From Actinotalea alkalitolerans (lineage in GTDB: Bacteria; Actinomycetota; Actinomycetes; Actinomycetales; Cellulomonadaceae), in NCBI RefSeq assembly GCF_023369855.1, contig NZ_JAMBPP010000006.1, positions 186,001 through 250,000 on the forward strand: a stretch of DNA of 64,000 nucleotides. The letters are read 5' to 3'. Shown here one piece after another: positions 33,301 through 41,773 of the stretch (position 1 is its first letter; the number at the start of each line of letters is the position of its first letter). Position numbers and translations under genes: made by a program. Below the pieces are notes generated by a model. That model had not been told where the DNA came from. It did no database searches and saw nothing but the letters and a program-made list of their open reading frames with translations.

Positions 33301-34923
33301 GACCACGGGTACTCCGGACGGCTCACGGCCACCCCGCTGCCCCAGACCCGTCCGCTGCTCGGCCTGCACGTCGTGGACGGGTCGGGGATGCCGACGCCGG
33401 ACGGTGCGGTCGAGGGCACCCAGGCCGAGGTCGCCCACGTCGTCGAGCTCGTCGTCGAGCACGCCCTGCGGCGGCCCGAGGAGTCGCTCGCGGTGGTCAC
33501 CGCTTCGGCTGTGCACGCCGAGCGCGTGCGTGACGCCGTGCTGGCAGAGGTCCGCGACAACCCGTCGCTCGGGACGTTCTTCCGTACCGATCAGCCTGAG
33601 CCGTTCGTCGTCGCCGAGATGGGCGCCACGTCGGGGCTCTCCCGTGAGGCCGTCATCATCTCGGTCGGCTTCGGTCGCACGCCGCACGGTCGCGTGCTGC
33701 ACCGCTTCGGTGCCCTGAGCGAGCCAGGCGGCGACGGGATGCTGCTCGAGGCGCTGGGCTCGACCCGGCACCGGTTGACCGTGGTGAGCTGTTTCACCGC
33801 TGACGACCTCGACCCCGAGCGGCTCCGCGCCCCCGGAGCGCGGCTCCTCGCGGACCTCCTCGCCCTTGCCGCCGAACGGACCGGGGCACCCGACACCGTG
33901 CGTTCGTCCGCCCCCGACCTCGACGGTCCCGAGCCCGACCGGCTGGTCCTGGACCTGGCCGAGCGGCTGTGGCGTCTCGGACTCGTCGTCGACGTCGACC
34001 ACGGGATCCCTGGCGGTGCCCACATCCCCCTGGTCGTGGGACACCCCGACCTGCCGGGCGAGATGCTCGTCGCGGTGCTCACCGACGACGCGACGTACGT
34101 CGGTGAGCCGAGCATCCGGGTGCGTGACCGCCAGGTCGCCGAGCGCCTCGAGCGGCTGGGCTGGACCGTGGTCCAGGTCTGGTCGGCCGCGGCCTTCGGC
34201 GAGCCGCAGGCCGAGGCCGAGGCGATCTGCGCGGTCACGGTCGAGGCCTGGCAGGACCGGGTCGCGAGCCGTCCCGCGCCGCGCCCTGTGCCGACCGTGC
34301 CTGAGGTGACGGACGAGGGTCCGGACGACGACGAGGCTGAGCAGGACGTCCCGCGCGACGGCGGCCCGCACGTGGGCACCTCCCAGGACGTCAGCGCCTC
34401 CCACGACATCAGTGCCTCCCAGGACGTCAGCGCCTCCCAGGCCGTGAGCACCCTCGAGCGTGCAGGGGTCGACGACGGGTCCGTGACGGATGACGCCGAC
34501 CCGGCCTTCCCACCTGGTCGCTCGACAGACGGTCCTGAGGTGACCGCGGAGGTCCGTGAGCCGCTGTCCGGCGGGGACCGGCCGGTGCCCGCCGACCTGC
34601 GCCCCACCGCGTCCGGCACCCCGAGCAGATCACCAGCGTCGGTGGCGCGTCCCTCGTCGGCACGTCGTCGGCCCTCGATGCCCGCGCTCTTCGACCCACC
34701 GACGCCGCCGGGACGTGGACCGCGCCCGCCCGTCGAGGCCGGGCTGCCGATCGGCGCCTACAGCGACGACCAGCTCGACGACCTCATCGCCTGGATCACG
34801 TCGGACGGGGTCCGTCGCGACGCCGATCGACTCGCTGCCGACCTGCGCGCCGAGCTCGGGATCACCCGACGCGGTTCCCGGGTGGATGCCACCGTGCGTG
34901 CAGCGGTCCGACGGGCACCATGA
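30400..34923 (+). CDS. Giant helicase-like protein with degenerate P-loop and C-terminal nuclease-like domain
   Basis: 1507 residues. The layout follows the large SF1-helicase/DUF4011-type proteins of actinobacteria. The Walker A position reads DAPAGSDVAGT (361-371) with no Lys, and Walker B reads VILDAAGHLP (Asp905, then Ala instead of Glu), so ATP hydrolysis looks lost. Residues ~1190-1290 resemble a Vsr/MTES_1575-type nuclease fold (LVAVLTDDATYVGE; RVRDRQVAERLERLGWTVVQ). A repeat-bearing acidic linker and a conserved C-terminal segment (YSDDQLDDLIAWITSDGVRR) follow. GTG start with TAGCGT (30388-30393) six bases upstream indicates a leaderless transcript. Exact role unknown, probably DNA-related. 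Confidence 0.75.
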   Translation: MTAPARISGPGPDGRDDRTPDGPDRPDRPATADRPVGIVQPTAAERVSAAVHTWRESLVERAGESALADVQRLGDAVLDLSAAHPSGIAQLFAGRPTHLSNLVREGGALSVAKRRARAVGLRADDHAQRYGLASAFLAIGIATWTEEVVDGGAPGTGRDDVGALAHALRPSSTTDDTDRDGEGPRRRTLHAPVLLRPVAVHPRGRGESDYDLALDPSLEINPLLAGALRARGALLDPAALARGAFTAGGFDPRPALERLRALGAAVLDEFHLEDRLLVGTFVHPEQVLVDDLDAQSADLARHEVVTALAGDQRSIDALSYPLPLPVRGDRDPDDERGVGDLDTAQAHVLDAVAAGHHLLVDAPAGSDVAGTLAAVVADAAASGRTVLYVAGHRRSATAVVDRLTALGLGDLVLDVAPDSGWRSAAARRLLGAMTIEAAPVDASKVDVVRRELLDRRGRLHSYIEGLHTRREPWGVSPYDALQALARLTSTRPSPQTRVRLTAPVAEALDSENRSRAAADLVRAAGLGAFAPAVRASGWFGAVLLTQDLADAALQRIDRLLDTSLPTLQEQVAAVAGTTGLTPAATPAQWSEQLRMLAGVRGALDVFQPIIFERSAADLIAATASRQWRAERGITMSRVLRQRLRRQAKDLLRPGRPVADLHGALVDVQAQREVWRAHCPAGGWPRIPEGLAHIEHDFGDVDADLRALEAVLVGTVGGGELSTLPWADLVDRLHRLRQDRSALDALPERTTLVRNLERRGLADLLADLADRRVPTGLVAAELDLTWWSTVLEQLLAADPALAGYDGAALGRLVAEFRTLDRRFLTDRAALVRDSTREALRTRLRAADEQTQLLFGELVEDRFTSLRQTAEAYPEVARHLRPCLVAAPMLVPQLLPPTRSEDLVILDAAGHLPLETVVSALARGRQVLVVGDTRSASGTALQRLAEVLPAIALHADTSRRDPYLTAFLSDHGYSGRLTATPLPQTRPLLGLHVVDGSGMPTPDGAVEGTQAEVAHVVELVVEHALRRPEESLAVVTASAVHAERVRDAVLAEVRDNPSLGTFFRTDQPEPFVVAEMGATSGLSREAVIISVGFGRTPHGRVLHRFGALSEPGGDGMLLEALGSTRHRLTVVSCFTADDLDPERLRAPGARLLADLLALAAERTGAPDTVRSSAPDLDGPEPDRLVLDLAERLWRLGLVVDVDHGIPGGAHIPLVVGHPDLPGEMLVAVLTDDATYVGEPSIRVRDRQVAERLERLGWTVVQVWSAAAFGEPQAEAEAICAVTVEAWQDRVASRPAPRPVPTVPEVTDEGPDDDEAEQDVPRDGGPHVGTSQDVSASHDISASQDVSASQAVSTLERAGVDDGSVTDDADPAFPPGRSTDGPEVTAEVREPLSGGDRPVPADLRPTASGTPSRSPASVARPSSARRRPSMPALFDPPTPPGRGPRPPVEAGLPIGAYSDDQLDDLIAWITSDGVRRDADRLAADLRAELGITRRGSRVDATVRAAVRRAP
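34381..34452 (+). repeat. 18-bp tandem repeat inside the helicase-like gene
   Basis: Four 18-bp units encode SQDVSA, SHDISA, SQDVSA and SQAVST-like hexapeptides in the linker before the conserved C-terminal segment. The length stays in frame, so copy-number change would only alter the linker. Confidence 0.85.
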
Positions 34924-35165
34924 CGCAGGGCACCACGGTGCCTGGTGACGACCCCCGGCCGGGTCGCCGCCGGCACCGCCGGGCCACCGGTGGCACGCCC
35001 CGGCCGGCCGAGGGGGCGGCTGGGACAGGCGACTCCGGGTCGAGCAGCCCGGTCGTGCCCTCCCGCAGCGCGGACGACTCCGACGAGGGCTGGGGTGAAC
35101 CGGGCCGGGACCCGGGGACGGACGACGACGAGCGCTTCGTGCGTGAGGTGCCGCCGCACTGGTGA
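34920..35165 (+). CDS. Small hydrophilic protein coupled to the helicase-like gene
   Basis: 81 residues, starting at an ATGA overlap with the preceding stop. Disordered and charged: a basic N-terminal third (RPGRRRHRRATGG) and an acidic end closing DDDERFVREVPPHW. The final PPHW motif recurs in my memory of similarly placed small actinobacterial proteins, which supports a real gene. No function known. Confidence 0.65.
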   Translation: MTQGTTVPGDDPRPGRRRHRRATGGTPRPAEGAAGTGDSGSSSPVVPSRSADDSDEGWGEPGRDPGTDDDERFVREVPPHW

Positions 35166-35206
35166 GGGTCCCGCACCGGGGGCGGACCGGCGCGTGGGCG
35201 CGCGGC

Positions 35207-35608
35207 TCAGGGCTCGCGGCGGGCAGCCAGCAGGTCACGGATCTCGGTGAGCAGCAGGACGTCCTCGGCCGGTGCGGCCGGCTCGGGCTCGACCCCTGCC
35301 TTGCGCCGGGCTGCCAGCGTGTTCAGCGGCAGCACGATCAGGAAGTAGATCGCCGCTGCGACGAGCAGGAACTGCAGCGCGGCGTCGAGCAGCAGACCGA
35401 AGCGGAGCGTCGGCTCGGGCTCGGAGCCCAGCTGCACGGCCCAGACCTCGGACAGGTCGGCCTGTCCGAAGAGCGCCGCGATGAGCGGGTTGATCAGGCC
35501 CTGGACCAGGGCATCGACCACGCGGGAGAACGCCGCGCCGATGACCACCGCGACCGCGAGGTCCACGACGTTGCCGCGCATGACGAAGGTCTTGAAACCG
35601 CTGAGCAC
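35207..35608 (-). CDS. mscL: Large-conductance mechanosensitive channel
   Basis: 133 residues, close to the usual ~136. The GTG start at 35608 has GGAGGAG at good spacing and yields MLSGFKTFVMRGNVVDLAVAVVIGAAFSRVV, the conserved N-terminal helix and TM1. TM2 is LQFLLVAAAIYFLIVLPLN, followed by the cytoplasmic bundle helix (LLTEIRDLLAAR). It releases solutes on hypo-osmotic shock. Confidence 0.95.
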   Translation of the reverse strand: MLSGFKTFVMRGNVVDLAVAVVIGAAFSRVVDALVQGLINPLIAALFGQADLSEVWAVQLGSEPEPTLRFGLLLDAALQFLLVAAAIYFLIVLPLNTLAARRKAGVEPEPAAPAEDVLLLTEIRDLLAARREP

Positions 35609-35646
35609 GAGTACTCCTCCACCGAAGGGTCGACCGGACCGCGAGA

Positions 35647-36321
35647 TCATCCCACCAGGACGGCGTTGACGGTGGACCACCCGGTCAGGGCGGCGAGGCG
35701 GGCCCCCTCCTCGGGTGCGACGGCCACGACGGTGACCGATGCGTCGTCCTCCCCGGGGGTGCCCAGCATCGAGACGGGTCCGGTGGCCGGTCTGCTGACG
35801 TCGAGCACCAGGGCCCGGTGTGCGACGACCTCGGCCCCGGTGCTGTCACCGTCGGCACCGGTGGTCGCGACCGGTGTCACGAGGTCGACCCGGTCGCCGG
35901 GGCGCAGCAGCGCGGCGACCGCGGCGTCGGCCAGCCGCAGCGGGACCACCACCGTGCCGGGGGGCTGGTCCAGCCCGAAGCGGGACCCCGCGAGCAAGGA
36001 GTCGACGACCGGGAGGCCGCGGGTCAGCGGTACGACGGTGCGTCGTCCGGTCAGGTCCTCGGTGCGGCGCGCTGCGCCGTCGGGCACCACGCCGTCGGGC
36101 AGGTGCACGGTGCGCAGGTCGGCGCGGGCCAGGTCCGTCCCCGCCGCGAGGTCCCGGGCAGCGACCACGACGGCCGTGGTGGAGGGCGCGGGCGGAGCGA
36201 GCTGGTGCAGCACGACGGCGCCGGCCACGGCCAGCCCCAGGAGCACCTGGAGCGGGCGGGTGCGCCAGGCCAGGACGCGCCAGCGAAGCCAACGGTGAGG
36301 GTGCGCGGCGGCCGGGGTCAT
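35647..36321 (-). CDS. SAF-domain, CpaB/RcpC-like membrane protein
   Basis: 224 residues. One N-terminal membrane span (VLLGLAVAGAVVLHQLAPP, ~27-45) is followed by a SAF domain (TTAVVVAARDLAAGTDLARADLRTVHLP; GRRTVVPLTRGLPVV) and a RcpC-like region (PPGTVVVPLRLADAAVAALLRPGDRVDLVTPV). CpaB proteins assist Flp/tad pilus assembly, but no other tad gene is in the window, so it is either an orphan or has another envelope role. Confidence 0.82.
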   Translation of the reverse strand: MTPAAAHPHRWLRWRVLAWRTRPLQVLLGLAVAGAVVLHQLAPPAPSTTAVVVAARDLAAGTDLARADLRTVHLPDGVVPDGAARRTEDLTGRRTVVPLTRGLPVVDSLLAGSRFGLDQPPGTVVVPLRLADAAVAALLRPGDRVDLVTPVATTGADGDSTGAEVVAHRALVLDVSRPATGPVSMLGTPGEDDASVTVVAVAPEEGARLAALTGWSTVNAVLVG

Positions 36322-36432
36322 CGCCCGACGGTAGGAGTGGGGCGTCGGGTCACCAGGGCAGGGCCACCGGGACGTGTGGGTGCGCCCCGGGTGAGCTGAC
36401 CTGTGGAGTGCGGGTGCGGCGGCTCGCGGCCG

Positions 36433-36843
36433 TCAGCGAGCGGCGGCCGAGCCCGCGGCGCCCGCGCCAGAGCCGCCGCTCGAGCCCGACGAGGAACCGG
36501 TCGAGGTCGCGGGGGCGGCGGTCGCGGGGGTCTTGCTCGTCCCGGTCGAGGAGTCACCCGTGCCCGAGCCCTTCGAGGTCGCCTGGTCGGAGCCCGAACC
36601 CGACCCGGACGACCCCTCGCTCTTCGACCCCGCTGCGGTGCCCGAGCCCTTCCCGTTCACCGCACCGGCACGTGAGTCGTTGCGGTAGAAGCCTGATCCC
36701 TTGAAGACCACGCCGACGCTCGAGAAGAGCTTGCGGAGCCGACCCGTGCACTGCGGGCACTCGGTCAGGGCGTCGTCGGTGAAGGCCTGCTGCGCGTCGA
36801 AGCGGTGCTCGCACGCGGTGCAGACGTAGGCGTAGGTGGGCAT
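36433..36843 (-). CDS. FmdB-family zinc-ribbon protein
   Basis: 136 residues. The N-terminal FmdB zinc ribbon has two Cys pairs (YVCTACEHRFD and ECPQCTGRLRK), followed by VGVVFKGSGFYRND. Residues ~60-136 are a low-complexity Gly/Ser/Thr tail. FmdB-type proteins are putative regulatory or metal-binding proteins of uncertain function. The ATG lies just after an AGGAAGG-like RBS on the minus strand. Confidence 0.88.
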   Translation of the reverse strand: MPTYAYVCTACEHRFDAQQAFTDDALTECPQCTGRLRKLFSSVGVVFKGSGFYRNDSRAGAVNGKGSGTAAGSKSEGSSGSGSGSDQATSKGSGTGDSSTGTSKTPATAAPATSTGSSSGSSGGSGAGAAGSAAAR

Positions 36844-37020
36844 ACCTTCCTCCAGGCTCAGAGCGACGCCGAGGACCACCGACCCGCGCACGCCGTCGCT
36901 GGGTCCTGGCACTCCTTGGATCCGAGTGCCAATCGTACGGGGTGTGCCCGACCCTCGCGCGCAGCCGCCGAGGAGCGGCCGTGCGGTCGGCCACGACGGG
37001 TGAGCGGATAGTCTCGCTCC

Positions 37021-39627
37021 GTGCCCCGTCGTCGTGTCCTGCGCTTCTCCGTCATCGGCGTCGCCGCCGTGCTGGTCCTGGTTCTCGTCGCAGGCGTCGC
37101 CCTGGTCGCGACGATGATCCGCCGTCCGCTCCCGTCCCACGCCGGAGGTGTGACGGTGGCCGGGCTCGAGGGCGAGGTCACCGTCCTGCGCGACGCACGG
37201 GGCGTGCCCAGCATCTACGCCGACACGGCCACCGACCTCTTCCACGCCCAGGGCTTCGTCCACGCCCAGGACCGCTTCTTCGAGATGGACTACCGGCGCC
37301 ACGTCACGGCCGGTCGTCTCTCCGAGCTGGTCGGGCAGAACGCCGACGCGCTCTCGGCCGACAGGGTCATCCGGACCTTCGGCTGGCGTCTGGTCGCCGA
37401 GCAGGAGTGGGACCTCCTCGAACCGTCCACCCAGGAGTACCTCGAGGCCTACGCCGCCGGCGTCAACGCCTATCTCGAGGGGCGCAGCACCGACGCCCTG
37501 GGGGTCGAGTACACGATCCTCGGCCTCCAGGTCGAGGTCCGGGACCCCGAGCCGTGGGACCCGATCGACTCCCTCGCGTGGCTCAAGGCGATGGCCTGGG
37601 ACCTCAAGGGCAACTACGACGACGAGCTCGCCCGGGCGATGACCTACACGACGGTGCGTGACGTCGGCCTGGTCAACGACCTCTTCCCCCGCTACCCGCA
37701 GGAGGAGAACGCCCCGATCCTCCAGTCGGTCACACCCGCCGAGCCGGTGGCGCGCACGCTCGGCGTCCAGGGGACCGACGCGGCGACGATCCCCGCCGAG
37801 ACCCTCGACGGGGTGCTGGCCGGCGCCGGGGTCCAGGAGGCGCTCACCTCGGCCCACCTCGCGCTCTCGGCCGTCCCGCACCTCGTGGGGGAGGGGGACG
37901 GGATCGGCTCGAACTCCTGGGTCGTCGCGGGCGAGCACACCGCGTCGGGAGCGCCACTGCTCGCCAACGACCCGCACCTGTCGATCTCGGCTCCCGGCAT
38001 CTGGGCGCAGCAGGGCCTGTACTGCCGGGACGTGAGCCCGCAGTGCCCGTTCGAGGTCTCCGGCTTCACCTTCTCGGGGTTCCCCGGGGTGATCATCGGG
38101 CACAACGCCGACCTCGCGTGGGGGCTGACGAACCTCGGCGCCGACGTGACCGACTTCTTCCTCGAGCGCACCGACGGCGACACCTACCTGCGTGACGCCG
38201 AGCAGGTCCCGCTCGAGATCCGCACCGAGGTCATCGAGGTCAACGGTGGCGAGCCGGTCGAGCTGGAGATCCGGTCGACCGTGCACGGGCCGATCGTCTC
38301 GGGGGTGCTGGACATCGGACGTATCGCCGGGGCGCCGACGGCCGACGGGCGCCGAGCGCCCTCGACCGAGGTGTCGTTGGCCTGGACGGCCCTCGAACCG
38401 GGTCGCACCGCGGACGCGGTCTTCCTGCTCGCCGCCGCGAAGGACGCTGCAGACGTGGCTGCCGCGGCCGCGCTGTTCGCGGTGCCCTCGCAGAACATCG
38501 TGTTCGCGACCGTCGCCGGCGACATCGGCTACCAGGCGCCGGGCCTCATCCCGGTGCGCCAGCGCATCGTGGGTGACCCCGTGCCGTCCGACGGCACCTG
38601 GCCCCGACCGGGGTGGGACTCGCGCTACGACTGGCAGGGCTACGTCGAGCCGGAGCAGATGCCGGCCGGCCTGAACCCCGCCGAGGGATTCATCGTCGCG
38701 GCCAACCAGGCCGTCACCCCCTCAGGGGTCGGCCCGTTCCTGACCTCCGACTGGGACTACGGCTACCGGGCGCAGCGCATCCGCGACCAGCTCGAGCAGC
38801 ACATCCAGGACGGCACCCCGGTGACCGTGGAGATGACGAACGCCCTCCAGAACGACGCGTGGAACCCGTTCGCCGAGCTGCTTGTCCCCGTGCTGCTCGC
38901 AGCGCCGATCGAGGACGACTTCACCGAGGGCGGGGTCGCGCTGCTGCGTGACTGGGACTACGTGCAGGGCACCGACTCCTCCGCGGCCGCCTACTTCGCC
39001 GCGGTGTGGTCGACCCTGCTGGACATCACCTTCCACGACGACCTCCCGCAGGACCAGTGGCCGAGCGGCGGCAGCCGGTGGCTCGAGGTCGTCTCCGAGC
39101 TCATCGAGCAGCCCGACAGCCCGTGGTGGGACGACCGTCGCACGGTGAACGTGGTCGAGAACCGCGACGAGATCCTGCGTCGCGCGATGTCCACCGCGCG
39201 GCTCGAGCTGACCGAGCGGCTCGGCAAGGAGCCCACGGACTGGCAGTGGGGTCGGGTCCACACCGCTGCCCCCGAGCATCCCGTCCTGGGCGGCGAGGGC
39301 CTTCCCGGTCCGGTGCGTCAGCTGGTCAACCCCGGGCCGCTCGCGGTCCCGGGAGGGTCCTCGATCGTCAACGCCACCGCCTGGGACGCCTCGACCGGCT
39401 CGTTCGCGGTCACCGCTGCCCCGTCGATGAGGATGGTCGTCGACCTGGGCGACCTGGACGCCTCGACCTGGGTCACCCTGACCGGGACCTCGGGCCACCC
39501 GGGGAGCGTGCACTACACCGACCAGTTCGGCGCGTGGGCCGACGGCGAGACCTTCCCGTGGCCGTTCGGGCAGGAGGCGGTCGCCGACGCGGCTGTCCGC
39601 GAGATCACCCTGCGTCCGGGGTCCTGA
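37021..39627 (+). CDS. Penicillin acylase family (Ntn-hydrolase) protein
   Basis: 868 residues from GTG 37021, with TAGTCT (37009-37014) six bases upstream and hence a probable leaderless message. An N-terminal membrane anchor (VIGVAAVLVLVLVAGVALVA, ~11-30) is followed by the alpha chain (RDARGVPSIYADTATDLFHAQGFVHAQDRFF) and a beta chain that would begin at nucleophile Ser297 in GIGSNSWVVAG, exposed by self-cleavage. Members hydrolyse amide bonds of penicillins, acyl-homoserine lactones or lipopeptides; the substrate cannot be read here. Its last 23 bp overlap the convergent cyclo-ligase gene. Confidence 0.9.
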   Translation: MPRRRVLRFSVIGVAAVLVLVLVAGVALVATMIRRPLPSHAGGVTVAGLEGEVTVLRDARGVPSIYADTATDLFHAQGFVHAQDRFFEMDYRRHVTAGRLSELVGQNADALSADRVIRTFGWRLVAEQEWDLLEPSTQEYLEAYAAGVNAYLEGRSTDALGVEYTILGLQVEVRDPEPWDPIDSLAWLKAMAWDLKGNYDDELARAMTYTTVRDVGLVNDLFPRYPQEENAPILQSVTPAEPVARTLGVQGTDAATIPAETLDGVLAGAGVQEALTSAHLALSAVPHLVGEGDGIGSNSWVVAGEHTASGAPLLANDPHLSISAPGIWAQQGLYCRDVSPQCPFEVSGFTFSGFPGVIIGHNADLAWGLTNLGADVTDFFLERTDGDTYLRDAEQVPLEIRTEVIEVNGGEPVELEIRSTVHGPIVSGVLDIGRIAGAPTADGRRAPSTEVSLAWTALEPGRTADAVFLLAAAKDAADVAAAAALFAVPSQNIVFATVAGDIGYQAPGLIPVRQRIVGDPVPSDGTWPRPGWDSRYDWQGYVEPEQMPAGLNPAEGFIVAANQAVTPSGVGPFLTSDWDYGYRAQRIRDQLEQHIQDGTPVTVEMTNALQNDAWNPFAELLVPVLLAAPIEDDFTEGGVALLRDWDYVQGTDSSAAAYFAAVWSTLLDITFHDDLPQDQWPSGGSRWLEVVSELIEQPDSPWWDDRRTVNVVENRDEILRRAMSTARLELTERLGKEPTDWQWGRVHTAAPEHPVLGGEGLPGPVRQLVNPGPLAVPGGSSIVNATAWDASTGSFAVTAAPSMRMVVDLGDLDASTWVTLTGTSGHPGSVHYTDQFGAWADGETFPWPFGQEAVADAAVREITLRPGS

Positions 39628-40255
39628 CCCACTGCCAGCCGCCGGGGGTCGCGACGATGTCCACGGTGCGGTCGTGCTCCTCGCGGGGCAGCGGCCGGGA
39701 GGCCGCGTCGTAGATCTCCTCGTCGTACACGGTCGCGATCACGCAGGTGCCCTCACGGGCGTGGGCCAGCACCCGGTCGTACCAGCCGCCACCCTGACCC
39801 AGACGGCCTCCGGCGGTGTCGACCGCGAGTGCCGGGGCGATGATCGCCTCTGCCTGGGACAGCGCGTCAGGCCCGAGAGTGGGGCCGGGGGGCTCGGGCG
39901 GGCGGCCCGGTGCGCGCACCTGAAGGTCCTGCGAGGTCGTGTACCAGGCCCACTCGCGGGCGAGCCCGGTGCCCAGCACCGGCAGCAGGACGCGGGTCCC
40001 CCGGGCGGCCAGGCGTTCGAGCAGGGGCACCGTCCCCGGTTCGGTGGGTCGCGAGACGTAGGCGGCGACGACCTGCGCGTCGCGCACCTGGGGGAGGTCC
40101 CCGACGACCCGTGCGAGGACCTCCGCGGCCGTCGAGCGCACCCGTGGGGACCGCTTCTCCCGCTCGGCCCGGATCGCTCGACGGAGCTCGTCCTTCGCGT
40201 CCACGATCTCCATCGCGCTGAGGCTTGCCGGGTAGGGCTGAACGGCGCTGCTCAT
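39605..40255 (-). CDS. fthC: 5-formyltetrahydrofolate cyclo-ligase
   Basis: 216 residues from ATG 40255. Typical features are KDELRRAIRAEREKRSP, VAAYVSRPTEPGTVPLLERLAARG, and the catalytic/substrate loop RLGQGGGWYDRVLA. The enzyme converts 5-formyl-THF to 5,10-methenyl-THF with ATP. In many actinobacteria it lies beside moeA and sepX, as here, though divergently. An internal ATG at 40213 (MEIVDAKDEL) is an alternative start. Confidence 0.92.
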   Translation of the reverse strand: MSSAVQPYPASLSAMEIVDAKDELRRAIRAEREKRSPRVRSTAAEVLARVVGDLPQVRDAQVVAAYVSRPTEPGTVPLLERLAARGTRVLLPVLGTGLAREWAWYTTSQDLQVRAPGRPPEPPGPTLGPDALSQAEAIIAPALAVDTAGGRLGQGGGWYDRVLAHAREGTCVIATVYDEEIYDAASRPLPREEHDRTVDIVATPGGWQWVRTPDAG

Positions 40256-40410
40256 GACCCCAGTGTGCCAAGCAATAGCCGTGCAAAGAAATCCTCCACG
40301 CGGTTCCACGTCGCGGGCGGTCGAAGTTCACCTCCTGGGTGCGTCGTCCCGGCGCCGGGCGGGCGTGGCGGCGGGCGGCACCGGTCGGCCGCTGCGATGA
40401 TGAGCACCCC

Positions 40411-41772
40411 ATGAGATCCGTCCACGACCACCTCGCGGCCGTGCTGGCAGCGGCCCGCCCGGTCACCCCGCTCGATGTCGTCCTCGGCGACGCCGCGGGA
40501 TGCATCCTGGCCGAGGACGTCACCGCCCCACGAGACGTGCCGGCTGCGCTGGTCGCGGGCTGTGACGGGTACGCCGTGCGGGTCCAGGACGTGGGTGACG
40601 CCGGCTCGTGGTCGGCAGGAACGGCGGAGGTCATGCTCCCGGTCGTCGACGACGTGGCCGTGGGGGCCCAGGCGGGCATCCGGCTCGTGCCGGGGACCAC
40701 CGTGCTGGTCGCCGCCGGTGCGCTGGTCCCGCACGGCGCGGACGCCGTGGTCCCGATCGAGCGCACGGACCGGGGGCGGGCCCGTGTCGTGGTCCGGGGA
40801 GGTGCGCGGGCCGGTGAGCACCTGCGCCCCGCCGGTCAGGACGCGGCCGCGGGGCAGGTGGTCCTCTCTGCCGGGCGTCGCCTCGCGGCGCGGCACCTGG
40901 CGGTGGCCGCGGCGGTCGGGCGGTCGCGCGTGCGGGTGCACCCCTCGCCGCGGGTCGTGGTCGTGACGATCGGTGACGAGCTGGTCGAGCCGGGGCGCCC
41001 GTGGCGTCCGGGTGCCGTGTACGACGCCGACTCGCACGCCCTGGCCGCCGCCGCGAAGGACGCGGGCGCGACGGCGGTGCGGGTGGGTCCGGTCGGCGAC
41101 GACCGCGCCACGCTGCGCGAGGTCATCGCCGACCAGCTCGTCCGGGCCGACCTCCTCGTGCTGACCGGCGGGCTGAGCGCCGGGCCGTGGGACACGGTGA
41201 CCGACGTGCTCGCCCCGCTGGGTACGGTGCGTTTCGACCAGATCGCGATGACGCCCGGGCATCGGCAGGGGTTCGGTGCGGTGCGACGCCGCGAGGGTCT
41301 CCTGGACCGGCTCGACACCGGCTCGGACCACTTCGGCACGGATCGCCGGGGTGACCTCTCCGCACCGGGGGCCGTCCAGGATGCGGCCGCCCAGGCGGCG
41401 CGTGACGCCCAGGACGACCTCGACGCGGTCCCCGTGTTCGCCCTGCCCGGGCACCCGGTCGCCGCGCAGATCTCCTACGAGGTGTTCGTCCGCCCGGCGC
41501 TGCGTGCGATGGGTGGCTACCCCGACCTGTTCCGCACGTCGGTGCGTGCTGCCACCACCCGACCGTGGTCCTCGCCGGCCGGGCGCCGTCAGCTCGTGCC
41601 GGCGACCCTGTCGGGGTCGCCGGCCGACGGCTACGTCGCGGAGCCTGTGGGCGACCCTGCGCACGCGACGCTCAGCGGGCTCGCCCAGGCCAACGCCCTG
41701 GTCGTGGTGCCCGAGGGGACGACCGACGTCCGTGCAGGTGACGTCCTGCCCTGTCTCGTCCTGGAGGCCTGA
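40411..41772 (+). CDS. moeA: Molybdopterin molybdotransferase
   Basis: 453 residues. MoeA landmarks: SVHDHLAAVLAAARPVTPLDV, VAGCDGYAVR, VLTGGLSAGPWDTVTDVL and FALPGHPVAAQISYEVFVRPAL. It inserts molybdate into adenylated molybdopterin. A probable insert of ~35 residues around GAVRRREGLLDRLDTGSDHFG lies in the middle of domain III, longer than in most relatives. The ATG is chosen because the upstream in-frame start would add an unconserved Arg-rich segment. One base separates it from the acetyltransferase gene. Confidence 0.92.
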   Translation: MRSVHDHLAAVLAAARPVTPLDVVLGDAAGCILAEDVTAPRDVPAALVAGCDGYAVRVQDVGDAGSWSAGTAEVMLPVVDDVAVGAQAGIRLVPGTTVLVAAGALVPHGADAVVPIERTDRGRARVVVRGGARAGEHLRPAGQDAAAGQVVLSAGRRLAARHLAVAAAVGRSRVRVHPSPRVVVVTIGDELVEPGRPWRPGAVYDADSHALAAAAKDAGATAVRVGPVGDDRATLREVIADQLVRADLLVLTGGLSAGPWDTVTDVLAPLGTVRFDQIAMTPGHRQGFGAVRRREGLLDRLDTGSDHFGTDRRGDLSAPGAVQDAAAQAARDAQDDLDAVPVFALPGHPVAAQISYEVFVRPALRAMGGYPDLFRTSVRAATTRPWSSPAGRRQLVPATLSGSPADGYVAEPVGDPAHATLSGLAQANALVVVPEGTTDVRAGDVLPCLVLEA

Positions 41773-41773
41773 G

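Noticed and set aside
35647-36321. A Flp/tad pilus locus around the CpaB-like gene
   Set aside because: No prepilin, TadA, TadB or TadC gene is nearby, so the SAF protein is an orphan here.
36433-38286. A 617-codon open frame on the minus strand opposite the penicillin-acylase gene
   Set aside because: Only its last 136 codons (from ATG 36843) form a real protein, the FmdB zinc ribbon. The rest is the antisense shadow of the acylase gene, with low-complexity composition typical of GC-rich DNA.
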